A DNA stretch of 64,000 nt from Roseibacillus sp. (GTDB lineage: Bacteria > Verrucomicrobiota > Verrucomicrobiia > Verrucomicrobiales > Akkermansiaceae), in NCBI GenBank assembly GCA_022448985.1, contig JAKVCR010000016.1, positions 98,633 to 162,632 on the forward strand. Reading direction: 5' to 3'. Positions 15,671 through 23,891 of this stretch are shown piece by piece. The notes under the pieces were generated by a model, which was not told the origin of the DNA, searched no databases, and saw only the letters and a list, made by a program, of their open reading frames with translations. Position 1 is the first letter of the stretch, and each line of letters begins with the position of its first letter. The position numbers were made by a program, and so were the translations under genes.

Positions 15671-17212
15671 CTACTTCTCCCGCTCCACTCGAAATCTCTC
15701 CGGCAGCCAGGAAGTGGCTAGCACATCGTTGATCTCGGCCACCGCCCCGGACTCCTCCCCGGTCTTGAACTCCTTGACGTAGGTCAACTTGAGGAGGGCC
15801 ATCACGGCTTCGTGACGATTGAAGCTCACCGGCTCATTACGCAAGGCATCGGAAATTTGCCAGTCATCTCCAAGACCGCGACTGGCATAAGCCAGAACCT
15901 TGTGCTTCTCGGCATAATCGTGAAGCATGTAACTTTGCCACTTTTTCTTGTCGTCGTAGCCGCTGACGTATTGCTCCACCGGATACAGCCACACCCGCAT
16001 CTCTACCGGGCTTGTCGGCCGCTCGGAGAAAAACTCGTGCCAGGACATATCCCCAATTTCTTCAAAGAACTCCCAGAAGACCTTGGGCATCGCCCCCTCG
16101 GGAAGCACCAGCAGGCTGCGAGCCTTCTCCCCGGGCAAGCCTACCCGATAGAAAAACTGCGCCTTCCCATCCTTCCCAATCACCCGCTGCCGCAAACTCA
16201 GCTCGTAGGAACCTGGCTGGGAAAGCGGTTGGAAGTAGCGCTCGAACTTATCCTTGATTGCCTCTGACTCCCACACAAAGGGCCGCGCTGCCTTTGCACT
16301 GGTGGCATTGAGATACCCCCGGACCACAGTCTCGGCCGTGGCCGCTGCCGGATCATCCGCCATGAGCCTGCTGAGGTCTGTTCCCTGGGGAGCCGGAAGG
16401 TTCAGTTCTTCGTTGGCACGCCTGCCAGCAGTGAGACCTTCCATCCATAAAATGGTCCCCATTATCAACGCTCCTACCAGAACCGTGGACACTGCAACCG
16501 TGGTCTTGGGATAGTTGCTCATCAGCCAGGAGAAACCGGTCCGGTCGGCAGGGGCCGCCCGCTCATCCCAATCCCCCTGAGTGTGCTTTTCGCGCCGAAA
16601 CTCATGCGCGGCCCTGGCGGCTTCCCGGCGCACCAGCACACGGGCATCCACGGGGTTGGCCTTGCCATTGCCACAGAACTTTTCCTTCTCCTCCGGCTCC
16701 AGGTGGACGATTTTCCCATCCTCGTCCTCCCCGTTGCCTTTGCCCATGACAACCTTCACCCCGTTGGTCTGGGAGCCGTCCTTTTCGGGGACCGGATCCG
16801 AAGCGGTTCCCTCCTCCACTGCCACCTCGCTCCGCTCCTCTTCCTTTTCGTCCGGGACCGTGGCTCCTCCCTGTTCGTGCCGTGTCAGCCGTTCATCAAG
16901 GTGCCCAATGGAATGCGCGAGGGACTCAAGCGCCCTGGCCAACACCAGTTCCACGCTGTTTTCATCCTCCGATTCCTCGGTCGTTTTCTTATAACGCCCG
17001 ACCAGCAGCGAGGACTTGTCCGCCACCGAACTCAAATCCACATGCGCGAATTCCTCAGGCAGGCTCATACTGACCGGGATGGCCATCTGTTCGTCGCACT
17101 CCCGGTAACGCACTTTCACCAGACATCCCGGGCAGGTCTCCTCCACCATGGGGGAGAGTTCCTCAAATTCCACTTCCGCACCGCAAGCGGCACATTTCAA
17201 GGTTATGGGCAT
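15671..17212 (-). CDS. Zinc-ribbon plus single-TM protein of unknown function
   Basis: I do not recognise this 513-residue protein. It opens with a zinc ribbon (CAAC at residues 7-10 and CPGC at 27-30), then has an acidic, low-complexity cytoplasmic linker (about 90-220) and one transmembrane helix (TVAVSTVLVGALIMGTILWM, about 237-256). A ~250-residue domain on the far side follows, with an alpha/beta pattern (YLNATSAKAARPFVWESEAI, SYELSLRQRVIGKDGKAQFFYRVG). The topology resembles anti-sigma or stress-sensor proteins, but no such motif is visible. Similar zinc-ribbon/TM proteins are common in Verrucomicrobiota. It is convergent with the peptidase gene and has about 290 bases of gene-free DNA upstream. 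Confidence 0.8.
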   Translation of the reverse strand: MPITLKCAACGAEVEFEELSPMVEETCPGCLVKVRYRECDEQMAIPVSMSLPEEFAHVDLSSVADKSSLLVGRYKKTTEESEDENSVELVLARALESLAHSIGHLDERLTRHEQGGATVPDEKEEERSEVAVEEGTASDPVPEKDGSQTNGVKVVMGKGNGEDEDGKIVHLEPEEKEKFCGNGKANPVDARVLVRREAARAAHEFRREKHTQGDWDERAAPADRTGFSWLMSNYPKTTVAVSTVLVGALIMGTILWMEGLTAGRRANEELNLPAPQGTDLSRLMADDPAAATAETVVRGYLNATSAKAARPFVWESEAIKDKFERYFQPLSQPGSYELSLRQRVIGKDGKAQFFYRVGLPGEKARSLLVLPEGAMPKVFWEFFEEIGDMSWHEFFSERPTSPVEMRVWLYPVEQYVSGYDDKKKWQSYMLHDYAEKHKVLAYASRGLGDDWQISDALRNEPVSFNRHEAVMALLKLTYVKEFKTGEESGAVAEINDVLATSWLPERFRVEREK

Positions 17213-17316
17213 CGATGGGTTCCAGCGTTCGCTGATCGGTCGGATCTAGCAAGGCAGAGTTACAATACGGCATCGGGAAGGAAACAAGGAAGAAGATGAG
17301 ATCCCGAGCAGCGTGC

Positions 17317-17340
17317 TAAATGGGGACTGGCTCCCATTTA
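17317..17340. repeat. Inverted repeat upstream of the zinc-ribbon gene
   Basis: TAAATGGG and CCCATTTA pair perfectly over 8 bases around an 8-base spacer. It lies about 105 bases upstream of the zinc-ribbon gene start and about 170 bases after the small ORF 17507-17722 on the same strand. With no T-tract it fits an operator-like palindrome better than a terminator. The surrounding gene-free bases 17213-17506 show nothing else convincing. Confidence 0.4.
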
Positions 17341-17506
17341 ACTCACAATCATACGGATTGCTTCAGCTCTTGCCGTCGTCGCTCGGCGCTTCCTAGCAAC
17401 GGAAGCGGGAAAGCTGGCTGCAACGTCCTCGGTCCTTGCGATCGCGCTACAATGTTTCAGCCAATTTCTTTTATCACCCGGCCCTGAAGGGACCGACGGG
17501 ACTCGC

Positions 17507-17722
17507 TTATTCCCCTGCCGCCCCCGGGCGCTCTCGGTCGTCGGGGCGTATGCGGACGCTTGCCGCAGTGCTGGTAACCACCTCCCGCTCCTCACCTACA
17601 GCTGTCACGGCAGGAGAAGACGAGCCCAGATAGCTATCCACGGGAACAGCCCAAAAGTAAGTTGTCGTCAACCATGCAAAAATCAGGGTCGCAGCTAACG
17701 GCACGAAAAGGCGAACGGTCAT
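17507..17722 (-). CDS. Small exported or membrane-anchored protein (hypothetical)
   Basis: This 71-residue ORF begins with a hydrophobic signal-anchor (MTVRLFVPLAATLIFAWL) and continues with a short, polar, Ser/Thr- and Arg-rich tail. It has no recognisable domain. Support comes from its good N-terminal signal, the ATG start and a promoter-like -35/-10 pair just upstream in AT-rich DNA (17756-17784). The overlapping ORFs in other frames lack such features. It is uncertain and could be non-coding. Confidence 0.4.
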   Translation of the reverse strand: MTVRLFVPLAATLIFAWLTTTYFWAVPVDSYLGSSSPAVTAVGEEREVVTSTAASVRIRPDDRERPGAAGE

Positions 17723-17755
17723 AAATTGCGCGAATGTAAGGGGTAAAGGAAATGC

Positions 17756-17784
17756 ATTATTTATTAAATATCAATTATTTGCAA
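17756..17784 (-). promoter_or_regulatory. Candidate sigma-70-type promoter for the small ORF
   Basis: On the minus strand TTGCAA (17779-17784) and AATAAT (17756-17761) are separated by exactly 17 bases, in an AT-rich island within GC-rich DNA. The -10 matches TATAAT at five of six positions and the -35 matches TTGACA at four. Transcription would start near 17749, about 27 bases before the ATG at 17722. Confidence 0.4.
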
Positions 17785-17902
17785 CCTTTTAAAGGGTAGC
17801 TAACCGGCTGCCTGTAGCTTGAACTCCCATCATCCAGGACCCGCGGTGCTACAAAATCAGCCGGGAGGAAACGCCGCGGGAAACATCTGCGCCGATTTGA
17901 AC

Positions 17903-19336
17903 CTACTTCCGCACCAACACAGTCGGTCGGGAAGTCGTTCCGTAACGGTCAACCGCGCTCACTGCCACGGCGCGGGGGGATCCGCTCAAAGTGAAATCCA
18001 ACCGCCCCCCATGAGTAACCGCCATGGTCTCCCACCGTGAACCGTAACGTGCCTGTAGCACGTACTTTGATGCAGTTGGAACTCGCGACCAGCGCACCAG
18101 CGTTCCGCTCCTTGCCTTGGTCGCGCTGGCACCGGGCGCGGGGGGCTCAGATTTGCTCGCCCACGGCATGGGCGGCACAAGAGCGGGGCCAGTATAAATA
18201 CTCTTTGCCAGCGCGCTGGTGACCCCTCCGCGATTCTGCATGAGAGCCTTCGCGCTCCAGTGTACGTGCCCGGCGTAATTCTTCCCGATGGTTCGGGAGA
18301 GCTTAACCTGACTGACAATTTCACTGGCGGGCCGCCCGGGATCCTCGCTGGACTTGATCCTTGAGGTTGCAATACCAGGCCAGACCGGTCGGCGGCCCTG
18401 GCCACGCCACCAGTTCAAAAGCAGGGTATAACTCTGCGGTCCCTGAATCCTCCAGTAGAGCTGGGGGGATAGATAGTCACACCAGCCCGAGACCAGCCAT
18501 TTGCGCGAATCAGCCGCCAGGTGTTCGTAAGCATTAATATGAGCGGTAGTCCCCCGGGGAACCCCTGGCTTCCAGATTCCGAACGGGCTGATGCCTATCC
18601 TTACCCACGGCTTGGCACCCTTCACCCTCGAGTACATCGAACGCACAAAGGAATTTACATAGCCCCGTCGCTGCGAAGGCGATTTCCCATCCGGGAAATC
18701 AGGCGTGGCGCGACCACCCACCACACTGGGATAGGGATAGAAATAGTCGTCGATATGCACTCCATCCACATCGTAGCGCCGCACCACGTCCATGATGACA
18801 TCAAGCGCCCGCTGGCGGGTAAAGCTGCTCGCGGGGTCCATCCATTTGTGAACCTTGAAGTTGCGGATAATGGACGGATGGGTGCGGGAAACATGCCGTG
18901 AGGACACGCGGTGATCCTTGTGGGGGACCGCCCGGAAGGGATTGAACCAGGCGTGTACTTCAATATTGCGCGCATGGGCCTGCTGGATGCAATAGGCCAG
19001 TGGATCGTAGCCGGGATCACGCCCCATTGTGCCGGTGAGCCATGGAGACCACGGCTCGATCCTGGACCGGTAGACCGCATCCGCCTGCGGCCGCACCTGA
19101 AAAATAATCGCGTTCATCCGCAGAGAGGCCATCTTGTCGAGGATCCGCCGCAGTTCTGCCTGCTGCGCCCCCCCGCTGAGTCCCTTCCTGCTGGGCCAGT
19201 CAATATTGTAGACGCAAGCGACCCAAGCCGCGCGGAACTCACGATCCGGGGAGGGCGCGTTCTCGCGGCTCGCAATATAACTCTGGGCGCCTGCTACGGA
19301 GAAAAGTCCCATCCACAATGCCAAAAGCCGGATCAT
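17903..19336 (-). CDS. Secreted glycosyl-hydrolase-like 10 (GHL10/DUF187) protein
   Basis: This 477-residue exported protein has a signal peptide (MIRLLALWMGLFSVAGAQ) and a GHL10/DUF187 TIM-barrel domain from about residue 32: FRAAWVACVYNIDWPS, MNAIIFQVRPQADAVY, HAWFNPFRAV and VDGVHIDDYFYPYP, with a C-terminal WPGIATSRI. A fibronectin-III-like domain (about 380-475, RSGTLVRWSRVPTASKYVLQ) ends the protein. Family members act on glycans; the substrate is not known. It is periplasmic or extracellular. It lies about 95 bases downstream of the aminopeptidase gene on the same strand and could be cotranscribed. Confidence 0.9.
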   Translation of the reverse strand: MIRLLALWMGLFSVAGAQSYIASRENAPSPDREFRAAWVACVYNIDWPSRKGLSGGAQQAELRRILDKMASLRMNAIIFQVRPQADAVYRSRIEPWSPWLTGTMGRDPGYDPLAYCIQQAHARNIEVHAWFNPFRAVPHKDHRVSSRHVSRTHPSIIRNFKVHKWMDPASSFTRQRALDVIMDVVRRYDVDGVHIDDYFYPYPSVVGGRATPDFPDGKSPSQRRGYVNSFVRSMYSRVKGAKPWVRIGISPFGIWKPGVPRGTTAHINAYEHLAADSRKWLVSGWCDYLSPQLYWRIQGPQSYTLLLNWWRGQGRRPVWPGIATSRIKSSEDPGRPASEIVSQVKLSRTIGKNYAGHVHWSAKALMQNRGGVTSALAKSIYTGPALVPPMPWASKSEPPAPGASATKARSGTLVRWSRVPTASKYVLQARYGSRWETMAVTHGGRLDFTLSGSPRAVAVSAVDRYGTTSRPTVLVRK

Positions 19337-19432
19337 CGTGCCCTAACAGTTTCAGGTTTCCTAATCATTTCCAAGGCGATTCGCACCCGGCGAAAGCGGA
19401 AAGGCCCCCCTGCGCGCATCCGCCGCTTCTCC

Positions 19433-20533
19433 CTACCAGTTCAGCTTCTGCAGGGACTTGGGCAGGAACTTCCCGTTCTTGCGGACGAGTTTGCCATCAA
19501 ACCAGATCTCCCCACCCCCATGGTCACTGCGTTGGATGCTCACCATGTCCCAGTGAACCTTGGATTTGTTTCCATTGCTGGCCTCGTCGTAGGCCTGCCC
19601 GGGGGTGAAATGGAAAGAGCCCGCAATTTTCTCGTCAAAGAGAATGTCGCGCATTGGTTCCCGGATCTCCGGGTTGAAACCCAACGCAAATTCCCCGACA
19701 TAACGTGCCCCGGCATCACCATCGAGAATCTTATTGATCTCCTTGTTCTTCCCGTCCGCCTCCGCCTTCACGATCTTGCCTCTCTCAAACTCAAGCACGA
19801 TGCCGTCAAATGGAATACCGTTGTAGATCGTAGAAGCGTTGTGGGAAATCACTCCATTGACGGAATCTCGCACGGGGGCGGTGAAACACTCCCCGTCAGG
19901 AATGTTGCACTCCCCCCCACAAGGAATGGCGGGAATTCCCTTGATGGAAAACTCAAGGTCCGTTCCCGGGCCTTTGATGTGCACCCGGTCGGTATTAGTC
20001 ATCAGTCGGCCCAGGGAGTTCATGGCGGGCTTCAGCGATCTGTAATCAAGAAGGCACACTCGAAAATAGAAATCCTCAAAGGCCTCCGTGCTCATCCCTG
20101 CCTGCTGGGCCATTGCGGCATGCGGCCAACGCAACACACACCATTTCGTTTTTTCCACCCGATGGCGCAGGACCTTGCGGGTGTGCCCCTGTGCCAGGTC
20201 CATCCGCCCGGCCGGCACGTCACTCCATTCCGCGATGTTATGGCTGCCCCGGACCGCTATGTAGGCATTCATGTCACGCATCTCAGCCATGCGGTGCTTG
20301 GCAAGAAGGCGATACTGCTCGTCGGTCGCCCCCAGAAGAAGTTCCCGCGAAACACGCAGGGAGTTAACCGTGACAAAGGGGAGCGCCCCGCGTCTGCGCG
20401 CTTCCCTGACTAGGGCAATTCCCACCGCTTCCGGAACATCATAAAGGTCGATAAGAACCTTCTCGCCCCGTTTCAGGTCAGTCGAGTAGCGCACTAGCTG
20501 TCGCGCCAGTTGGTCGATCCTGGGATCGTGCAT
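19433..20533 (-). CDS. M29-family aminopeptidase (AmpS/PepS type)
   Basis: The 366-residue protein matches thermophilic aminopeptidase family M29, a cytosolic dimetal peptidase. Visible landmarks are [21 protein letters not shown] at the N-terminus, the glutamate-rich [15 protein letters not shown] with two metal-ligand glutamates, [15 protein letters not shown] and [10 protein letters not shown] with histidine ligands, and the final [18 protein letters not shown]. Length and order are normal. It begins 30 bases downstream of a small lipoprotein gene. No signal peptide is present, so it acts in the cytoplasm on N-terminal residues of peptides. Confidence 0.92.
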   Translation of the reverse strand: MHDPRIDQLARQLVRYSTDLKRGEKVLIDLYDVPEAVGIALVREARRRGALPFVTVNSLRVSRELLLGATDEQYRLLAKHRMAEMRDMNAYIAVRGSHNIAEWSDVPAGRMDLAQGHTRKVLRHRVEKTKWCVLRWPHAAMAQQAGMSTEAFEDFYFRVCLLDYRSLKPAMNSLGRLMTNTDRVHIKGPGTDLEFSIKGIPAIPCGGECNIPDGECFTAPVRDSVNGVISHNASTIYNGIPFDGIVLEFERGKIVKAEADGKNKEINKILDGDAGARYVGEFALGFNPEIREPMRDILFDEKIAGSFHFTPGQAYDEASNGNKSKVHWDMVSIQRSDHGGGEIWFDGKLVRKNGKFLPKSLQKLNW

Positions 20534-20563
20534 TTTCGCCTCGGCCTCGGAAGAAGTTTAGGC

Positions 20564-20776
20564 CTACTCGTGGCGCCACTGCTGGTAGGACGGCACCGCG
20601 GTCTTTCCCTTCTCGTTGGGATTATCCTCCAAGCTCGGATTGTTCGAATCGAGGCGCTTCCCGAGGTAGGAATCCTCGAAGGCCCCGCCACCCGCCTTAC
20701 GGTCATCGACCGTTTCGCAGGAGCACATCACCAGCCCAAGGCCGGCACTTAACAGCACAAAAAACGCAAGTTTCAC
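20564..20776 (-). CDS. Small lipoprotein-like protein
   Basis: The track shows this as the tail of a 340-residue ORF that overlaps purN antisense. Only the last 70 residues look real. The start I prefer is the GTG at 20776, which gives a signal sequence (VKLAFFVLLSAGLGLVMCSC) with two cysteines, one of which may be lipidated, although the residue before Cys18 (Met) is not ideal. The mature part is short and hydrophilic (EDSYLGKRLDSNNP, ending VPSYQQWRHE). Small lipoproteins of this kind are common in the phylum. It is divergent from purN and upstream of the M29 aminopeptidase gene. Confidence 0.6.
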   Translation of the reverse strand: MKLAFFVLLSAGLGLVMCSCETVDDRKAGGGAFEDSYLGKRLDSNNPSLEDNPNEKGKTAVPSYQQWRHE

Positions 20777-20953
20777 AGCAAGCGCACTATGCCCCCCCGC
20801 CCCGGTGGGGGCAAGTGAAAGCAGCGGCCCGGGGGGAATCTGTCCCACTCCTCTCATTGTGCAAGGTGGCGGCAGACGGCCCATCGGGCCCTCCCACGCC
20901 CACTCCTCCCCGGAGCGCTTGTCTCCACGTGTTTCCGCTCGTAGCATTCCGCC

Positions 20954-21538
20954 GTGATTCGCCTCGGTATTCTCGGTTCCGGTTCCGGTTCCAATATGCA
21001 GGCCATCCTCGACGCCATCGCCGCGGACGACCTGAAGGCCGAAATCGCCCTCGTCCTCAGCGATATCCCGGACGCCTACATCCTGGAACGGGCCGCCCGG
21101 GCCGGGTTGCCTACCGGCCTGATCAACTGCCGTGATTTCAAATCGAAATTCCCGGAAGAGGCCCAACATGAGACTGCCGAAGCGCTCCGCCAATCCGGTG
21201 TCGAACTGGTCTGCCTGGCCGGGTTCATGCGCTTGCTGAGCGCTCCCCTCCTCCACGCCTTCGCCGGACGTATCATCAATATCCACCCCTCTCTTCTGCC
21301 TAGTTTTCCCGGCCTCCGGGCCTGGGCCCAGGCGGTGGAAGCAGGAGCCCGCGAGAGTGGCTGTACCGTGCACTACGTGGACGCCGGAATGGACACCGGA
21401 CCCATCATTTCCCAGGCCATGGTCCCCGTTCTTCCCGACGACACCCCGGAATCTCTCCACGCCCGCATTCAGGTCGAAGAACACAAGATCTACCCCGCGG
21501 CCATCGCAGAAGTTGCCTGCACCCTCAAGCAAGGCTAG
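20954..21538 (+). CDS. purN: Phosphoribosylglycinamide formyltransferase
   Basis: PurN transfers a formyl group from 10-formyltetrahydrofolate to GAR in purine synthesis. The 194-residue protein has LGILGSGSGSNMQAI at the N-terminus, the folate-binding segment LAGFMRLLSAPLL, the catalytic histidine in INIHPSLLPSFPGL, and DAGMDTGPIISQ with the catalytic aspartate. It starts at GTG, and no ribosome-binding site is evident. It is divergent from the small lipoprotein gene and about 175 bases upstream of a moxR gene; no other pur gene lies here. Confidence 0.95.
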   Translation: MIRLGILGSGSGSNMQAILDAIAADDLKAEIALVLSDIPDAYILERAARAGLPTGLINCRDFKSKFPEEAQHETAEALRQSGVELVCLAGFMRLLSAPLLHAFAGRIINIHPSLLPSFPGLRAWAQAVEAGARESGCTVHYVDAGMDTGPIISQAMVPVLPDDTPESLHARIQVEEHKIYPAAIAEVACTLKQG

Positions 21539-21714
21539 CCAATCCCGCCCCTTAAGCTCCCCGGATTCCGCTATCCAGCCTGGCACGCAATGCCCGGAAG
21601 TGCACGGAACGAGGCCCCTAGCGACGTTCTATTTCTGGGCAATCCCCTGCTCGACTTCAGAACCTCAGGAAATTTCCCATTTTCCCCTTCGAGTTTAGCG
21701 AGTAACTCATTCCC

Positions 21715-22629
21715 GTGCCTCACGACTCCCTCCAGACGCTTCGCAAAGCGCTCAACGACACGATCCTGGGCTCCAAGCAGGCTGCCGACCTCCTTCTCAC
21801 TGCTCTCCTCGCCCGGGGCCATGCCCTCGTGACGGGCCCGCCCGGGATCGGAAAGACTTCCCTGGCCTCTACCCTCGCGGCCTCCCTGGGTGGCATCTTC
21901 AAGCGCCTCCAGTTTACCCCTGATCTGCTCCCTTCCGATATCCTCGGCTACAATCTCTACCACCAGCAGAGTGGTGAGTTCGATTTTGTCTCCGGTCCTG
22001 TCTTCTCCAACCTCCTTCTGGCCGACGAGATTAACCGCGCTTCACCCCGCACCCAGTCCGCCCTCCTCGAATCAATGAACGAACGACAGGTTTCCATCGA
22101 CGGGGAAACAAAAAAACTCCCTGATCCCTTTCTGGTAGTGGCTACCCAGAACGATACCTCGTCCACCGGAACCTTCCCTCTTCCCGAGCCTCAGCTTGAC
22201 CGCTTCCTGCTCTCAATCCCGATGGCCCTGCCCCCGGAAGACTGTCAGCTCGATATTCTCAAGCTCCACAGCAACGGCGCCGTTGGCCAGGAGGATGTCC
22301 CCTGCATCCTGCGCCTCGTGGATCTTGTCACCCTCCAGGAACAGGTCGCCGGGCTTCCAATCTCCGACAATCTCCAACGTTATCTCCTCGCTCTCTGCCA
22401 ATCGGCCCGATCCCTTGCGGGGCAGGACCACGCCGTTTCGGTACGTGGAACGCTCGCCCTGCAGGCCGCGGCCCGCTCCTATGCCCTCCTCGACGGCCAA
22501 TCGGCAGTTCACCCCGATCACGTGCAGGCAGTCTTCCCCCACGTCCTGCGGCACCGTCTCCTCACCGATGACACTCTTGACCCTGATCCCATCCTGAACA
22601 GCGCCCTCGAACAGACACCGGTCCCGTGA
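21715..22629 (+). CDS. MoxR-type AAA+ ATPase
   Basis: This 304-residue AAA+ protein has Walker A GPPGIGKTSLA, the MoxR hallmark QFTPDLLPSDILGYNLY, Walker B NLLLADEINRASPRTQSALLE, sensor 1 VVATQNDTSSTGTFPLPEPQLDRF and a C-terminal lid with SVRGTLALQAAARSYA. MoxR ATPases act as chaperones for VWA/DUF58 or metal-enzyme partners. It heads a three-gene set with a DUF58 protein and a transglutaminase-like membrane protein. It starts at GTG. The partner and cargo are unknown in this organism. Confidence 0.93.
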   Translation: MPHDSLQTLRKALNDTILGSKQAADLLLTALLARGHALVTGPPGIGKTSLASTLAASLGGIFKRLQFTPDLLPSDILGYNLYHQQSGEFDFVSGPVFSNLLLADEINRASPRTQSALLESMNERQVSIDGETKKLPDPFLVVATQNDTSSTGTFPLPEPQLDRFLLSIPMALPPEDCQLDILKLHSNGAVGQEDVPCILRLVDLVTLQEQVAGLPISDNLQRYLLALCQSARSLAGQDHAVSVRGTLALQAAARSYALLDGQSAVHPDHVQAVFPHVLRHRLLTDDTLDPDPILNSALEQTPVP

Positions 22630-22727
22630 TTCTCGCTACCGATTGTACGCCTCCGGAGGAGATCTTCCCCTTTTCTGAAACCCACCTTCTCTACTCCGCC
22701 CCTTGGAAGGTCCGAAACTGACCCCAA

Positions 22728-23834
22728 ATGCTCACTCCCCGCGGTGCCATTCTTCTCGGTGCATCACTTGCGCTCATCGTGCTGGGCTTGCTGCGGACCG
22801 ACGGGGTCCTCCTCACTCTGGGCGCAAGTGGCGGCATCCTCCTGGCGGGGGCCTGGATCCTCATCCGCCTGAATCTCAAAAGGCTCTCTCTCAGCCTACG
22901 TGCTCCCACAAGAATCTACGCTGATCACCCGTTCGACCTGCGGGTCTTTCTCCACAACAATCGCCGCCTGCTCGACGCCTTCAGTATCAAGATCAACCTG
23001 CGGCTCGCAGGACAGGTCGATATCCACACCTTCGCCCCCTGGACGGCCGCCCATTCGATCTCAGAAGTGCGCCTGCGAGGATCCATCCCTGGACGCAGTT
23101 CCTTGCTTGAACACGACTACACCCTGGAAACGAGCATGCCTCTTGGCCTCTTGCACATGAAAGCCTCGGGAATGATCACGCATGAAATCCTGGTGTTCCC
23201 GCGCCCTCTCATACCCAAGGAGCTCTCAACCCGAGGGGCCCTGCACGATGCCTCCCTCCTGCCGGGCACAACTCCCGGTCAAGCCCCCGGCGAGCTGAGG
23301 GGCATCCGGCCCTGGCAAGCCGGTGACCCTGCCAAGCATATTCACTGGCCTGCTTCTGCCCGCTCTCTCAGCCGGGGCCGCGGACTACGTGTCAGGGAAA
23401 ACGATCCCCCCGGCTTTTATCCCCAGCACTGTACCGTGCTTTTCCATTCCTTCGGGATGTCCGGACAACTAATCCGCGCCGACCGCTTTGAATGGGCTCT
23501 CTCTCTGGCCTGCGGCACCTTGCGCCATCTTCGGGAACACGGAATCCCCACTACCTTCCTCGCCGATTTCAATGAATGGCAGCCCCTTTCCGTGGTTTCC
23601 CGCAGCGGCTTTGGCAACCTCCTTGTCTCCCTCACCCGGGCCCAGCGGCGCAATGATACCGAAGCCCACGACCTCGCGCCGGTAATCGAGCGCATTCCCG
23701 AGGACCACTCCCTCATCATCCTCTCAGATATGCCAACGGAAGCCTGGGCAGACACGCTGCCTGAGCGCCCGGCGCTCCTCATAGATATCCGCCAGCACAG
23801 GTATGGCGCAAAGAAACTGCAAGTCCACGAATAG
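22728..23834 (+). CDS. DUF58 membrane protein
   Basis: The 368-residue protein has two N-terminal transmembrane helices (about residues 8-25 and 30-48) and then a beta-rich region leading to the DUF58 signature GELRGIRPWQAGDPAKHIHWPASARS (about 190-215). The C-terminal half resembles a VWA-like fold. DUF58 proteins nearly always sit between moxR and transglutaminase genes, as here. They probably dock to MoxR at the membrane. Function is unknown. It follows moxR by about 100 bases. Confidence 0.9.
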   Translation: MLTPRGAILLGASLALIVLGLLRTDGVLLTLGASGGILLAGAWILIRLNLKRLSLSLRAPTRIYADHPFDLRVFLHNNRRLLDAFSIKINLRLAGQVDIHTFAPWTAAHSISEVRLRGSIPGRSSLLEHDYTLETSMPLGLLHMKASGMITHEILVFPRPLIPKELSTRGALHDASLLPGTTPGQAPGELRGIRPWQAGDPAKHIHWPASARSLSRGRGLRVRENDPPGFYPQHCTVLFHSFGMSGQLIRADRFEWALSLACGTLRHLREHGIPTTFLADFNEWQPLSVVSRSGFGNLLVSLTRAQRRNDTEAHDLAPVIERIPEDHSLIILSDMPTEAWADTLPERPALLIDIRQHRYGAKKLQVHE

Positions 23835-23891
23835 TCATTTCCGAAGAAGCCCTCACCACCCCTACCGGGAACAGACCCCCGCAACACAACC

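Noticed and set aside
18911-20413. 500-residue + ORF antisense to the glycosyl-hydrolase-like and aminopeptidase genes
   Set aside because: Runs antisense across two genes and the gap between them; no motif; the minus-strand proteins have clear family signatures.
20777-21586. N-terminal 270 residues of the 340-residue - ORF ending at 20564
   Set aside because: This part is antisense to purN and has non-coding character; only the last 70 residues give a lipoprotein-like product.
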